NCBI GenBank assembly: GCA_019416455.1
Contig: DXXG01000028.1
Coordinates: forward strand, 552,603 to 616,602
Direction: 5' to 3'
DNA: 64,000 nt
DNA from: Clostridiales bacterium
GTDB taxonomy: Bacteria > Bacillota > Clostridia > Oscillospirales > Acutalibacteraceae
Notes under the pieces: generated by a model
The model's input: only the letters and a program-made list of their open reading frames with translations
Told to the model about the DNA's origin: nothing
The model's database searches: none
Shown: positions 8,788 to 15,730 of the stretch, one piece after another
Numbering within the stretch: position 1 is the first letter of the stretch
Layout of the letters: each line of letters starts with the position of its first letter
Program-made: the position numbers and the translations under genes

Positions 8788-9588
8788 ATGTCTTTATCCA
8801 TACAAGAGCGATTAAAAGACCTACGTGTGGAGCGTGGCTTGACGCTGGGGCAGCTTGCGGAGCAGACCGGGCTTTCCAAGTCTGCGCTGGGCAGTTACGA
8901 AACGGAAGACTTCAAGGACATCAGCCACTATGCCCTTATCCGGCTGGCGAAGTTTTACGGTGTGACCGCTGATTATCTGCTGGGGCTGTCTGAAATGAAA
9001 AATCACCCAAACGCCGATCTTGCAGACCTGCGTTTGAGTGATGAAATGATTGACCTGCTGAAAAGCGGGAGGATAGACAATACCCTGCTGTGTGAGCTGG
9101 CGGCGCACCCGGATTTCCCCCGGCTGATGGCTGACCTTGAAATCTATGTGAACGGAACGGCACTGAAACAGGCGCAGGGTGCAAACGCCATAGTGGACAC
9201 GATGAGCGCAACTGTTATAAAAAAGCATAATCCTGGCATGAGTGATACGCAGTTAAGACAGCTTATCACCGCCCATATTGATGAGGACGAGTTTTGCCGC
9301 TATGTGATACAACGGGACATAAACGGGATTGCCCTTGCTCTGCGGGAAACACACAAGGACGATTTTTTCAGCGTCCCAGAGGATAACCCGCTAAAAGAAA
9401 TGCTGGAAACTGCTGGTGAAATCGTCAGCCAGGACAGCGACACGGAACAAGCGTACTTGGCGTTTATCTGCAAACGGCTCAAGCTGAATTTTAGGAAGCT
9501 GTCAGTAGAAGAACGGAAGTGGCTGAAAAAGATTGCGGAAAAATCCGACTTGCTGAAGAATCCAAAACCGCAGAGAGGACGAAGATAA
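8788..9588 (+). CDS. XRE-family transcriptional regulator
   Basis: 266 residues. The N-terminal HTH (residues about 5-62: IQERLKDLRVERGLTLGQLAEQTGLSKSALGSYE) is a clear XRE/Cro-type domain. The remaining 200 residues are helical and lack a known sensory domain, a layout common in regulators of clostridial mobile elements. The ATG at 8788 is chosen because AAGGAGG lies 6 bases before it; a GTG six bases earlier is too close. It converges on the efflux gene, sharing a terminator, and may control element or efflux genes (inference). Confidence 0.8.
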   Translation: MSLSIQERLKDLRVERGLTLGQLAEQTGLSKSALGSYETEDFKDISHYALIRLAKFYGVTADYLLGLSEMKNHPNADLADLRLSDEMIDLLKSGRIDNTLLCELAAHPDFPRLMADLEIYVNGTALKQAQGANAIVDTMSATVIKKHNPGMSDTQLRQLITAHIDEDEFCRYVIQRDINGIALALRETHKDDFFSVPEDNPLKEMLETAGEIVSQDSDTEQAYLAFICKRLKLNFRKLSVEERKWLKKIAEKSDLLKNPKPQRGRR

Positions 9589-9640
9589 AAAATGCCTGAA
9601 CGGCGGTTCTGGTTTTTCAGAACCACCATCCAGGCATTTT
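9589..9640. terminator. Bidirectional terminator between XRE and efflux genes
   Basis: Outer arms AAAATGCCTG / CAGGCATTTT enclose an inner GGTTCTG / CAGAACC hairpin; A and T runs on both sides. Confidence 0.75.
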
Positions 9641-9668
9641 GTTTAGTAATAGAAAAAGGTGCAGTTGA

Positions 9669-10889
9669 TTATTGCGTATTGTCAATCTCTCTCAAACCGG
9701 GTAGTAAAAATACGGCAAGCGCAACGATGATAATGCCAATTCCGCAAATGACAAACCATTTCTCAACTCCCAGCCGCTCCGCCAGAGGCCCGGAAATGAC
9801 AAGGCCAAACGGCATGGCGAGGGAAGCGGCGCTTGTCAGTAGAGAAAAAACTCTCCCCAGATATTCTGGTTTGACCGTTTCTTGAAAAATCGCATTTTGC
9901 ACACCGTAAAATGGAGCGGAAATTCCCATAACAGTACAGCACACAACAAAGACAAGAAATGCGTCTGGCGGCAAAAGCCCGGAGAGCATATTGCTAACGC
10001 CCATCAGGAGAACGGAAAGACCGATGGTGTACCGCCGTTTCTTAAAACCGCCCCAAATGCTCAGAATGACTCCGCCAAGCAGCATACCAACCGCAAAAGC
10101 AATTTCAGCGGCAGAGGCATGGGCCGGTGTTCCTTTGAAGTATGACATACAGATGAGAGGAAAAAGCGTACTGATTGGCATATAAAAGAACATATAAATT
10201 ACACCAATCCAGAGCAGAGCAAAGAGGCCCCTGTTTTGCTTTAATACCACATACCCCTCTTTCATATCCTGTAAAAACTGTTGTCTTTTCGTTTCTGGAC
10301 ATAGTTCAGGCGTTGGTATGGACGAAATCGCAACAGTCACACAGGCAAGGATTGCACCCACAATATCTAACAATATAATTGCATTAAGAGGCCAAACAGC
10401 ATATAAAAACGCTGCGGCAGCTGGACTGATAATCGCACTTACTGCTTGCATGGTCTGCGTGTAACCAGCGCATTTTGTAAGTTCCTCTTTTGGCACAATC
10501 ATAGGTGTTGCTGCGCTGAATGCTGGAGAATGAAAAGCAGTTCCCGCACTTCGGATTAACAGGACAACCATAATAGACCATACGGGCAATTCCATGTAAA
10601 ACGCCACCAGCGCCAGAATACCGCCAGCGGCGGCAATTATCAAATCCGCACCAATCATTACGCTTTTACGGCTGTGCCGGTCAACAAAAGCACCTGCAAA
10701 CGGGCCTAAACAGGCTTGCGGCAAAAATCCAATCAGTGTTGCCGCCGTCAATATGATTGCAGAATTAGTTTTCGCAACCAAATAAAAGATAATGGCCATT
10801 TGCAAAATACCGCTGCTAATAAAGGATATTGCTTGTCCGGCAAGAAGTGTAAAATAAGTTTTTCTCCATGAATTGTTGTTTTGGGTCAT
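9669..10889 (-). CDS. MFS efflux pump, Mef (macrolide efflux) family
   Basis: A 406-residue, 12-helix proton-driven exporter of the inner membrane. It matches Mef(A)-type proteins closely along the chain as I recall them: SWRKTYFTLLAGQAIS, ILQMAIIFYL, motif A-like GPFAGAFVDRHSRK, MIGADLIIAAAG, ELPVWSIMVVLLIRSAGTAFHSPA, LTKCAGYTQ, and KPEYLGRVFSL. Predicted substrates are 14/15-membered macrolides, but drug range cannot be read from sequence. The ATG at 10889 follows AAAAAAGGAGG; the frame extends upstream but that part overlaps the attenuator region. Expression seems controlled by the leader described at 10938-11193. Confidence 0.85.
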   Translation of the reverse strand: MTQNNNSWRKTYFTLLAGQAISFISSGILQMAIIFYLVAKTNSAIILTAATLIGFLPQACLGPFAGAFVDRHSRKSVMIGADLIIAAAGGILALVAFYMELPVWSIMVVLLIRSAGTAFHSPAFSAATPMIVPKEELTKCAGYTQTMQAVSAIISPAAAAFLYAVWPLNAIILLDIVGAILACVTVAISSIPTPELCPETKRQQFLQDMKEGYVVLKQNRGLFALLWIGVIYMFFYMPISTLFPLICMSYFKGTPAHASAAEIAFAVGMLLGGVILSIWGGFKKRRYTIGLSVLLMGVSNMLSGLLPPDAFLVFVVCCTVMGISAPFYGVQNAIFQETVKPEYLGRVFSLLTSAASLAMPFGLVISGPLAERLGVEKWFVICGIGIIIVALAVFLLPGLREIDNTQ

Positions 10890-10937
10890 AATGCGAACCT
10901 CCTTTTTTATTGCATTGTTCCTTTGTTTCTGCAATAA

Positions 10938-10978
10938 AAAGCAGGCGTTGTCCCACAGAGAGGGCAGACGCCTGCATA
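10938..10978 (-). terminator. Attenuator-type hairpin in the efflux leader
   Basis: On the minus strand GCAGGCGT and ACGCCTGC (plus coordinates 10941-10975) form 8 perfect pairs, extended by an inner CCC/GGG, followed at once by TTTTTA. It lies between promoter and gene, so it would end transcription before the coding region unless disrupted. Confidence 0.65.
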
Positions 10979-11061
10979 ACAACAAAGCACGAAAAACACC
11001 ACGATACAGTTCAAAGACTGCTCGTGTCAAACCTACGTGTTCCTTTGCATACGCACGCAAA

Positions 11062-11085
11062 AAAAGCCCACCATCATGTGGAAAG
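11062..11085 (-). terminator. Second leader hairpin with T run
   Basis: On the minus strand a weak CCAC...GTGGG stem is followed by GC and seven T residues, downstream of the leader peptide. Stem is short, so strength is doubtful. Confidence 0.4.
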
Positions 11086-11108
11086 GTACTTCTACTTTTT
11101 ATTGCTTA

Positions 11109-11129
11109 TTAGCGTACACAAATTAACAC
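11109..11129 (-). CDS. Six-codon leader peptide (MLICVR) of the efflux gene
   Basis: GTG start reading Met-Leu-Ile-Cys-Val-Arg-stop, with GGAGG (11137-11141) seven bases upstream, about 35 bases after the promoter. Short leader ORFs with strong ribosome sites precede many ribosome-targeting-drug resistance genes (erm, mef, tet(M)); stalling there can switch attenuation. No other purpose is apparent for so well placed a start. Confidence 0.6.
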   Translation of the reverse strand: MLICVR

Positions 11130-11163
11130 ACGTAAGCCTCCTTCCAATCTCAAACTGTCGCAC

Positions 11164-11193
11164 AGTATAACACACATCCGATAGACTTGTCAA
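11164..11193 (-). promoter_or_regulatory. Strong promoter of the efflux leader/gene
   Basis: Minus strand TTGACA (11188-11193), 18-base spacer, TATACT (11164-11169). Directed at the leader peptide and efflux gene. Confidence 0.75.
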
Positions 11194-11199
11194 CCATTT

Positions 11200-11916
11200 T
11201 TAACCTTGTTTTCCATCTTGTTTTTCCATCTCTTACGGGCAGTAGCAAAGCCAGGCGAGCCAGTCAACGGTCAAGATGAACGGCGCTTTCAGCGCCGCCG
11301 TTGACAGTCTCGCCCGTCTTTGCTAATGGGTAATCAAGGCGGGAAAGCCATTTTAGGGCTTTCCCGCCCATTTCAATTTTGGGAGAAGAAAGGCCCCAAA
11401 ATGAACGAGTGCGGCCAAACACTTTTAGGGATTGGCCACCTTGTCCACCCATCCAGCGGGGCGGCGGGGAACGGTCAAGGCCGGGCGTCAGCCCATTCAT
11501 TTCAGCCTTGACGGTTTCCTGCCGTCCTGCTACTTTTCCCGGAGTGTGGCCACACATCTGGTCACGGTGTCCAGAGCTTTGGGACTTTTTGTCCCATAGG
11601 CCGGGGGCGGAGGACGAGGGACGGGGGCTTTCATAATACGCCCTGTCTGCTGCTGAAATCAGCCCTTTGTTTCCGGCTTACCAGCCCCAAACAAAGCCCT
11701 GCTTTCCTGCCGCGTCAAATGCCCTTGCCCTCCCCGGCGGCAACGGTATTTTCAGGGCAACGCCGACAGAGCGTATAACACACTACACTTTGCTCCGCAA
11801 AGTCGTGTGCCAAATGGGGCGCTGCCCCCTTTGGAAACCCCCGCAACAAACAGGTGCTATGCACCCAGCCGGGAGCATAGCGCCGTTTGTTGTCAGCAGC
11901 CCGTTTCACGGTCTGC
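11200..11916. other. Structured non-coding right end of the mobilizable element
   Basis: About 700 bases without a convincing gene. Contains a long interrupted hairpin at 11244-11324 (arms AGCAAAG, GGCGAG and GTCAACGG pairing with CCGTTGAC, CTCGCC and CTTTGCT), a 12-bp hairpin at 11338-11368 (GGCGGGAAAGCC / GGCTTTCCCGCC), and a hairpin at 11844-11892 close to the terminal repeat. Likely recombination, transfer or replication sites rather than coding. Confidence 0.5.
11844..11892. other. Hairpin close to the element's right end
   Basis: CAACAAAC pairs with GTTTGTTG, and inside it GGTGCTATGC pairs with GCATAGCGCC (one mismatch) around a 12-base loop. Ends 24 bases before the terminal inverted repeat. 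Confidence 0.55.
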
Positions 11917-11936
11917 GTGTAGTTCCTTGTAAACTG
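11917..11936 (-). repeat. Right terminal inverted repeat of the mobilizable element
   Basis: Matches the left repeat in 19 of 20 positions in inverted orientation. Beyond it the sequence becomes AT-rich host intergenic DNA. Confidence 0.75.
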
Positions 11937-12063
11937 ACCTAATGCAAAAAATAAATATAAAAAATAAATAAAATCCAGATTTTCTAATTTAAAGGATCTT
12001 TCCGCGTGTATCAAGAAAAACATTCTAAACAGAAACCACTGTGCCGTTTCCCATCCAAACAGA

Positions 12064-12095
12064 AAAGGCCATCCCACACAGGGACGGCCTTTTTT
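12064..12095. terminator. Terminator of the DUF1648/asnA unit
   Basis: AAAGGCCATCCC pairs with GGGACGGCCTTT (one wobble), with T run rightwards and A run on the left, just past the DUF1648 gene stop. Confidence 0.7.
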
Positions 12096-12097
12096 CT

Positions 12098-12520
12098 TTA
12101 CGGGATCTTTTTCAGAAACTTTCTTGCCACAAACACCAGCAGGACCACCGGTACCAGAAGGAGTTCCACCAACAAAAGGACCTCTATCCGGAACGCCACT
12201 CCTATCGCCTGCAAAAGCACTCCCAACTCACAGGAAAGAAGGACCACGCCTATCAAGACCGCAAGCAGTCGGTCAAAGCCTTGCAGAAGTGGAAACAAGC
12301 TCATGGGCCGGCTCATGACCCCATGGACCACAAAGGGAACCAGAAGCAACAAAGGAAACAAAAACACAAACAGTTTTGTGCCTGTGGACACCACTTCTCC
12401 GTTGTGCCACTGCATGGGGATCCGCTCCGGCAAAAACGGGTAGAAAGCCAGCGCCAGCACCAGTCCCGCCAGAAACAACGCTAGCTCCATCCAATATAAA
12501 CGCACAAATTTTTTCATCAT
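12098..12520 (-). CDS. DUF1648-domain membrane protein
   Basis: 140 residues with four predicted membrane helices. After the first helix comes FLPERIPMQWHNGEVV, the DUF1648 signature also found in SdpI-type immunity proteins and membrane regulators. Function here is unknown. It begins 9 bases after the asnA stop on the same strand, so it is probably a second gene of an asnA unit. Confidence 0.7.
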   Translation of the reverse strand: MMKKFVRLYWMELALFLAGLVLALAFYPFLPERIPMQWHNGEVVSTGTKLFVFLFPLLLLVPFVVHGVMSRPMSLFPLLQGFDRLLAVLIGVVLLSCELGVLLQAIGVAFRIEVLLLVELLLVPVVLLVFVARKFLKKIP

Positions 12521-12529
12521 CTTGTCACG

Positions 12530-13531
12530 TCACAGAAGGACGATGCCCGCCTCCTTGCAAAGGCGCTTTGTCTCCTCGTCCCACAGGGACGCCTGGACCT
12601 CGCCAACGTGGGCCTTGCCCAGCAGAAGCATACACAGCCGACTTTGGCCGATACCACCACCGATCGTCAAGGGAAGCTCCCCATTCAGCAGCATCTTATG
12701 GAAGGGGAGGTTTCTGCGGGCGTCGCATCCCGCTAGAGTGAGCTGGCGATCCAAGCTCTCAGGATTCACCCGGATACCCATGCTGCTGATCTCCAACGCC
12801 AGCCCCAAAGGCTCATGCCAGAACAGCAAGTCGCCGTTCAGATCCCAGTCGTCGTAGTCAGGAGCCCGGCCGTCGTGGGGTTTGCCGCTTTTCAGCTTGC
12901 CGCCGATCTGCTGGATAAACACCGTCTTATGCTCTTTCACGATGGCGTTTTCCCGCTCCTTGGGAGTGAGATCCGGCCAGCGGTCTTCCAGCTCCTGGGC
13001 GGTGACAAAAGTCACGTCCCGGCACAAGTCTGTGTTCAGTGCGGAGAACTGCCATTTCAATTCGTCCAGTGTACCGCAGATGGCGCTGACGATCCGCCGG
13101 ACCGTATCCTTTAAGTACTCTTCGTTGCGGGTGCTTTCGTCGATGACCTTTTCCCAATCCCACTGGTCCACGTAGATAGAGTGGAGATTGTCCAATTCCT
13201 CGTCACGACGGATGGCGTTCATGTCGGTGACAAGGCCATTGCCCACAAAGAAATTGTAGTCGTGCAGCGCCAAACGCTTCCATTTCGCCAGGGAATGGAC
13301 TACCTGACCCTCCTTCCCCACTGCGGGAATGTCAAAGCTGACAGGCCGCTCCACGCCGTTCAAATCGTCGTTCAGACCGGTAGCAGGGTCCACAAACAGA
13401 GGCGCGGTGACACGCTTCAAGTGGAGAGCGGCGCACAGCTTCACCTGAAAGATATTCTTGATAAGCCCAATGGCTTTCTGGGTCTCGTACAGTCCCAGCA
13501 TGGGCTCATAGTGTTCCGGCAGGATGGTCAT
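12530..13531 (-). CDS. asnA: Aspartate--ammonia ligase (asparagine synthetase A)
   Basis: Makes asparagine from aspartate, ammonia and ATP in the cytoplasm. The 333-residue length and sequence fit AsnA, a class II aaRS-like fold: YETQKAIGLIKNIFQVKLCAALHLKRVTAP at the start, YVDQWDWEKVI, and the late GGGIGQSRLCMLLLGKAHVGEVQ motif 3 region. No frame break. A promoter with TTGCAA and TATAAT lies upstream. Confidence 0.95.
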   Translation of the reverse strand: MTILPEHYEPMLGLYETQKAIGLIKNIFQVKLCAALHLKRVTAPLFVDPATGLNDDLNGVERPVSFDIPAVGKEGQVVHSLAKWKRLALHDYNFFVGNGLVTDMNAIRRDEELDNLHSIYVDQWDWEKVIDESTRNEEYLKDTVRRIVSAICGTLDELKWQFSALNTDLCRDVTFVTAQELEDRWPDLTPKERENAIVKEHKTVFIQQIGGKLKSGKPHDGRAPDYDDWDLNGDLLFWHEPLGLALEISSMGIRVNPESLDRQLTLAGCDARRNLPFHKMLLNGELPLTIGGGIGQSRLCMLLLGKAHVGEVQASLWDEETKRLCKEAGIVLL

Positions 13532-13567
13532 GGAAGATTCCCCCTCGAATCAAAATCATAATAGTTA

Positions 13568-13595
13568 ATTATATCAGGAAAACAGCTTCTTGCAA
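13568..13595 (-). promoter_or_regulatory. Promoter of asnA
   Basis: Minus strand TTGCAA (13590-13595), 16-base spacer, TATAAT (13568-13573), about 37 bases before the asnA start. Confidence 0.6.
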
Positions 13596-13647
13596 AGGAT
13601 TTTTTCCTTGTCACAGCAACCGCTCTCATCACCGGTACCCGCAAAGC

Positions 13648-13678
13648 AAAAAGGCGAGCCCAAAGGCCCGCCCTTTTT
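13648..13678 (-). terminator. Terminator of the oad unit
   Basis: AAAAAGGCG(A)GCC pairs with GGC(C)CGCCTTTTT around CAAA, just after the small oadG-like gene. Confidence 0.7.
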
Positions 13679-13686
13679 CATATCTT

Positions 13687-13824
13687 TTAAGACTTTTTGC
13701 CGGAGCTGATCTTGGTCAAACCGTACACCAGCAAAGCGATGATAATGATGACCACGAAAATGCCCAGCATCCCTTTGCCCATGATGTTCAGGGCTTCCAG
13801 AACGGTTTCGTTCAGTTCAAACAT
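13687..13824 (-). CDS. oadG: Small gamma subunit of Na+-pumping decarboxylase (OadG-like)
   Basis: A 45-residue protein, MFELNETVLEALNIMGKGMLGI... with one membrane helix (FVVIIIIALLVYGL) and a short basic tail. This is the layout of OadG/PF04277 sodium pump gamma subunits, in a short form. GGAAGGAG lies six bases before the ATG. It follows oadB on the same strand, separated by the 87-bp tandem repeats. It would anchor the carboxyltransferase to the OadB pump. Confidence 0.72.
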   Translation of the reverse strand: MFELNETVLEALNIMGKGMLGIFVVIIIIALLVYGLTKISSGKKS

Positions 13825-13918
13825 CTGTTACTCCTTCCGCGGCAAACCGCCGCTTTCATATACCGTTTTCTATACCAGAAGTCGAGATACCTGGATCACA
13901 ACAATATAAGCTATACCG

Positions 13919-14179
13919 CCAACTTTTGGGAGAGAACTTCGGCACTTTTCCGTCAGGAAAAGGCAGGCGTCCCGCGCCCGAGAAGTTCTCTCGGCGGCTG
14001 GGTCTCCAACTTTCAGAAGAGAACTTCGGTACTTTTCCGTCAGGAAAAGGCGGGCGTCCCGCGCCTGAGAAGTTCTCTCGGCGGCTGGGCCGCCAACTTT
14101 TGGGAGAGAACTTCGGTACTTTTCTGTCAGGAAAAGGCGGGCGTCTCACGCCCGAGAAGTTCTCTCGGCGGCTGGGTCT
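13919..14179. repeat. Three tandem 87-bp repeats with internal dyad symmetry
   Basis: Copies at 13919-14005, 14006-14092 and 14093-14179 have identical length and few differences. In each, GAGAGAACTTC near the start pairs with GAAGTTCTCTC near the end, and the interior folds into CTTTTCC-GTCA-GGAAAAG plus a GGCG/CGCC hairpin, a three-arm (cloverleaf-like) shape. Because 87 is a multiple of three, both strands stay open, giving misleading 29-residue repeat ORFs. Located between oadB and oadG. Confidence 0.85.
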
Positions 14180-14191
14180 CACCCAGACGCC

Positions 14192-15331
14192 TTACATGAA
14201 GAATCCCAGTACGATACCGCCAGCCACTGCGGAAGCGATCTGACCGGAGACGTTGGCGCCCACGGCATGCATCAGCAGGTGGTTCTGGTTGTTGGCGGCA
14301 ACACCCATTTTCTCCACGATACGAGCGGACATGGGGAACGCGGAGATACCAGCGGCGCCAACCATGGGGTTGATCTTGGTGCGGCTGAAAATGTTGAGGA
14401 TCTTGGCAAAAAGAACACCTGCGATGGTGTCGAACACGAAAGCCACCAGGCCCAGGACCATGATCATGATGGTCTGCAGGTTGACGAACTGGTCGGCCCG
14501 CATGGAGAAGGCAATGGTGATGCCCAGCAGCAGAGTGACCAGATTGGCCAGGTCGTTCTGAGCAGTCTCGGAAAGACGGTTCAGCACACCGCACTCACGG
14601 ATCAGGTTGCCGAACATGAGGAAGCCCACCAGGGAAACAGAGGCGGGAGCCACCAGGCCAGCCACGAAGGTGACCATGATGGGGAACAGGATACGGGTGG
14701 TCTTGGTGACAGCGTTGGGGCGATACTCCATCTTGATGGCCCGCTCTTTCTTGGTGGTCACTAATTTGATGGCGGCGGGCTGGATGATGGGCACCAATGC
14801 CATATAGGAATAGGCTGCCACAGCGATAGGCCCAATGTAGTTGGACTTGAGCACCTGGCTCACCAAAATAGAGGTGGGGCCGTCAGCCGCGCCGATGATA
14901 CCGATAGAAGCAGCGTCTTTCAGCTCAAATCCCAGCAGAGCGGCCAGCACGATAGTCATAAAAATACCGAACTGAGCAGCTGCGCCGAAGAGGAACATCT
15001 TGGGGTTGGAGAGCAGGGGACCGAAATCGATCATGGCGCCGATGCCGATGAACAGCAGCAAGGGGAACGCCTCAGAGGTCTCGATACCCACTTCGAACAG
15101 CCACTGGATGATGCCGTGGGTCTCACCAGCGCCTTCCATCACCTGGTTCAGCACACCGGAGCTGGGCAGGTTCACCAGGATGGCGCCAAAGCCCATAGGC
15201 AGCAGCAGAGTGGGTTCGTATTCCTTCTTGATGGCAAGCCAGATCAGGACCGCGCCCACCACATACATGACCGCCTGCTGCCAGGTGATGGACAACAGAC
15301 CTTCCCATAAAAATTCCATTGTTTGATTCAT
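14192..15331 (-). CDS. oadB: Na+-translocating decarboxylase beta subunit (OadB/GcdB/MmdB family)
   Basis: Integral membrane pump that couples decarboxylation of carboxybiotin to Na+ export. The 379-residue protein has about ten membrane segments and OadB landmarks: LLFIGIGAMIDFGPLLSNPKMFLFGAAAQ, the functional Asp region GIIGAADGPTSI, and MLH/MHAVGANVSGQIASAVAGG at the C-terminus. The catalytic alpha and biotin subunits are not in the window, so the substrate (oxaloacetate, methylmalonyl-CoA or glutaconyl-CoA) is undetermined. Start at 15331 has AAGGA close by; Met at 15319 is the alternative. Preceded by a riboswitch-like leader. Confidence 0.9.
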   Translation of the reverse strand: MNQTMEFLWEGLLSITWQQAVMYVVGAVLIWLAIKKEYEPTLLLPMGFGAILVNLPSSGVLNQVMEGAGETHGIIQWLFEVGIETSEAFPLLLFIGIGAMIDFGPLLSNPKMFLFGAAAQFGIFMTIVLAALLGFELKDAASIGIIGAADGPTSILVSQVLKSNYIGPIAVAAYSYMALVPIIQPAAIKLVTTKKERAIKMEYRPNAVTKTTRILFPIMVTFVAGLVAPASVSLVGFLMFGNLIRECGVLNRLSETAQNDLANLVTLLLGITIAFSMRADQFVNLQTIMIMVLGLVAFVFDTIAGVLFAKILNIFSRTKINPMVGAAGISAFPMSARIVEKMGVAANNQNHLLMHAVGANVSGQIASAVAGGIVLGFFM

Positions 15332-15377
15332 CCTTCCTTCTTTTGCAACGATTCTTCCTGTGTTGGGGGGTATAAAA

Positions 15378-15407
15378 AAGACCTGTGCCCAAACAGGCAC
15401 AGGTCTT
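15378..15407 (-). terminator. Expression-platform terminator before oadB
   Basis: 12 perfect pairs between AAGACCTGTGCC and GGCACAGGTCTT with a 6-base loop, followed on the minus strand by TTTTTTA. The AAGACC arm is shared with the conserved 3' end of the aptamer, as in a switching terminator. Confidence 0.85.
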
Positions 15408-15489
15408 GTCGTTTCAAGCTAAACCAGAGCGAAACGCTCAAGATGTTGACTTAGCTACATGGAAACATGCCGACTACTCCCCTAGTACG
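15402..15489 (-). ncRNA. yybP-ykoY-type (Mn2+-sensing) riboswitch aptamer upstream of oadB
   Basis: Read on the minus strand: GGGGAGTAG (15474-15482), a CATG-TTTC-CATG hairpin, then AGCTAA...TTAGCT enclosing TCAACAT (15443-15449) and a GAGCG-TTT-CGCTC hairpin, then GACAAGACC (ending about 15402). This order of conserved blocks and helices is that of the yybP-ykoY class as I know it. The predicted transcription start is only a few bases upstream, and a terminator overlaps the 3' end. The Mn2+ ligand is inferred from the class; controlling a Na+ pump is unusual. Confidence 0.75.
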
Positions 15490-15495
15490 GATGTA

Positions 15496-15524
15496 AGTGT
15501 ACCATGTTTCTCCAGGGCTGTCAA
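15496..15524 (-). promoter_or_regulatory. Promoter of the riboswitch-oadB transcript
   Basis: Minus strand TTGACA (15519-15524), 17-base spacer, TACACT (15496-15501). Confidence 0.8.
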
Positions 15525-15682
15525 GAGCGGGAAAAACCTCTTGTTACCGGATATTTAGGGAATGTTCCCGGAATCTTCAAGAAAACTTCACATTGGCACG
15601 ATATCCTTTAGACGTGGTCGAAAGAGACCACGGGACAAAATCTTTTTCATTACATCCTCATTTTATCTCCTTACTTCCTCTA
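15525..15682. other. Intergenic, no gene seen
   Basis: Only a small GTGGTC/GACCAC hairpin at about 15614-15631; otherwise AT-rich DNA without a reading frame. Confidence 0.4.
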
Positions 15683-15715
15683 AAAGAGGCCGCTTCCTCC
15701 CAAAGCGGCCTCTTT
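15683..15715 (-). terminator. Terminator of the acetyltransferase gene
   Basis: AAAGAGGCCGCTT pairs with AAGCGGCCTCTTT (13 bp, 7-base loop), 16 bases past the stop. Confidence 0.75.
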
Positions 15716-15730
15716 CCTTTTGTCCGCGTC

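Larger units (their letters stand above)
4324..11936. mobile_element. Integrative mobilizable element with serine recombinase, MobV relaxase and Mef-type efflux cargo
   Basis: Bounded by inverted repeats of 20 bases (4324-4343 and 11917-11936) that match at 19 positions. It carries a large serine recombinase at the left end, a MobV relaxase, a RepA-like gene, a Cys-rich VLP-type protein, an XRE regulator and a Mef-family exporter, then about 0.7 kb of structured non-coding DNA. No type IV secretion genes are present, so transfer would need a helper. Exact crossover bases cannot be fixed from one copy. The order recalls clostridial Tn4451-like and related mobilizable elements (family knowledge). 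Confidence 0.75.

Noticed and set aside
9669..11060. Longer 463-residue form of the Mef-type pump
   Set aside because: The extra 57 residues cover the attenuator hairpin and leader; AAAAAAGGAGG marks the start at 10889.
11264..11557. Leftward 97-residue frame in the mobilizable element's right end
   Set aside because: Overlaps strong hairpins, no ribosome site, odd composition; treated as structured non-coding DNA.
13856..14243. Open frames on both strands reading 29-residue repeats across the 87-bp units
   Set aside because: They arise because the repeat length is divisible by three; no ribosome sites, and the DNA shows dyad symmetry rather than coding constraint.
15402..15489. c-di-GMP, FMN or Na+-class riboswitch before oadB
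   Set aside because: Conserved blocks and helix order fit yybP-ykoY much better; a Na+-sensing variant is kept only as an alternative.
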